A stretch of 5,646 bases of DNA, taken from positions 1 to 5,646 of the forward strand of contig JAURMY010000109.1 in the NCBI GenBank assembly GCA_030830465.1. The letters run 5' to 3'. This stretch comes from Alphaproteobacteria bacterium. GTDB taxonomy: Bacteria; Pseudomonadota; Alphaproteobacteria; Rhodobacterales; Rhodobacteraceae. Both the position numbers and the translations under genes were made by a program. Below, piece by piece: positions 5,391 to 5,646 of this stretch (positions are counted from its first letter, which is position 1; every line of letters begins with the position of its first letter). The notes below the pieces were generated by a model, which saw nothing but the letters and a program-made list of their open reading frames with translations, was not told the origin of the DNA and ran no database searches.

Positions 5391-5646
5391 CACGCAAATT
5401 GCAGGCCGGCCGCCGCGGCGCCGCTTCGGGAAAAACCAAATCACTGGTGATCGTGCTGCACGGCTATGGCGCGGACGGCAATGATCTGTTGGGTTTGGCC
5501 GATCCGCTTCAGCCGCATATGCCGGACACCACGTTCATCGCCCCGGATGCGCCGAACAAATGCTCGGGCAACCCCTTTGGCTATGAATGGTTTCCGATCC
5601 CCTGGCTCGACGGCGCCTCAGAACAGGCCGCCGCCGAAGGCATGGC
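5387..5646 (+). CDS. Phospholipase/carboxylesterase-family alpha/beta hydrolase, N-terminal part
   Basis: Only the first 86 codons are in the window; the frame is still open at the edge. After a short basic leader (MTRKLQAGRRG) the protein shows a first beta strand and oxyanion loop, LVIVLHGYGADGNDLLGLA (20-38), then FIAPDAPNKCSG (50-61) and YEWFPIPWLDG (66-76). These are typical of the abhydrolase_2 group, which includes bacterial YpfH-like esterases and acyl-protein thioesterase relatives. The nucleophile elbow (GxSxG) and the Asp and His of the triad should lie downstream of the window and cannot be checked. The substrate is probably a carboxylic ester, thioester or lysophospholipid. Its ATG overlaps the glycosylase stop by 4 bases (ATGA) and has a good ribosome binding site. 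I recall glycosylase-hydrolase neighbours in other Rhodobacterales, but cannot verify this here. Confidence 0.88.
   Translation, partial: MTRKLQAGRRGAASGKTKSLVIVLHGYGADGNDLLGLADPLQPHMPDTTFIAPDAPNKCSGNPFGYEWFPIPWLDGASEQAAAEGM

Noticed and set aside
4530..5444. Long minus-strand open frame (304 codons) opposite the glycosylase and cobK end
   Set aside because: It has a low-complexity Arg/Pro/Gly translation and lies wholly antisense to well-supported genes.

Overview
The window is high-GC, densely packed chromosomal DNA. It looks like an alphaproteobacterium, most probably a member of the Rhodobacterales (Rhodobacter/Roseobacter group). This rests on codon choice, the make-up of the cobalamin proteins, and a GC-rich hairpin element behind the first gene of a kind I recall from that group. 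No rRNA, tRNA, CRISPR array, insertion sequence or phage gene is visible.

Layout. Bases 1-217 hold the last 71 codons of an unrecognised plus-strand gene. Bases 218-328 are a convergent intergenic stretch with two or three hairpins that probably ends transcription from both sides. Bases 329-2866 are a minus-strand pair: cobB (cobyrinate or hydrogenobyrinate a,c-diamide synthase), then a 12-helix MFS transporter 39 bp downstream. Bases 2867-2969 are a 103-bp divergent promoter region. Bases 2970-5646 are a tight plus-strand run: cbiD (C1-methyltransferase of corrin ring contraction), cobK (precorrin-6A reductase), an AlkA-type DNA glycosylase, and the start of a phospholipase/carboxylesterase-family hydrolase cut by the window edge. 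Each junction in this run overlaps by 4 or 8 bases.

How the genes work together. CbiD, CobK and CobB act in the middle of adenosylcobalamin synthesis. CbiD removes the extruded two-carbon fragment and methylates C1, CobK reduces the macrocycle, and CobB amidates the a and c side chains. The MFS protein shares the cobB transcription unit by position, but nothing in the sequence shows its substrate. The glycosylase and hydrolase are coupled by overlap to the cobalamin genes without an obvious metabolic link.

No clearly new system is visible. The points most worth a second look are the use of CbiD beside a CobK-type reductase, the cobB-linked transporter, the absence of a B12 riboswitch in the divergent promoter, a possible leaderless cbiD transcript, and the hairpin element after the first gene.
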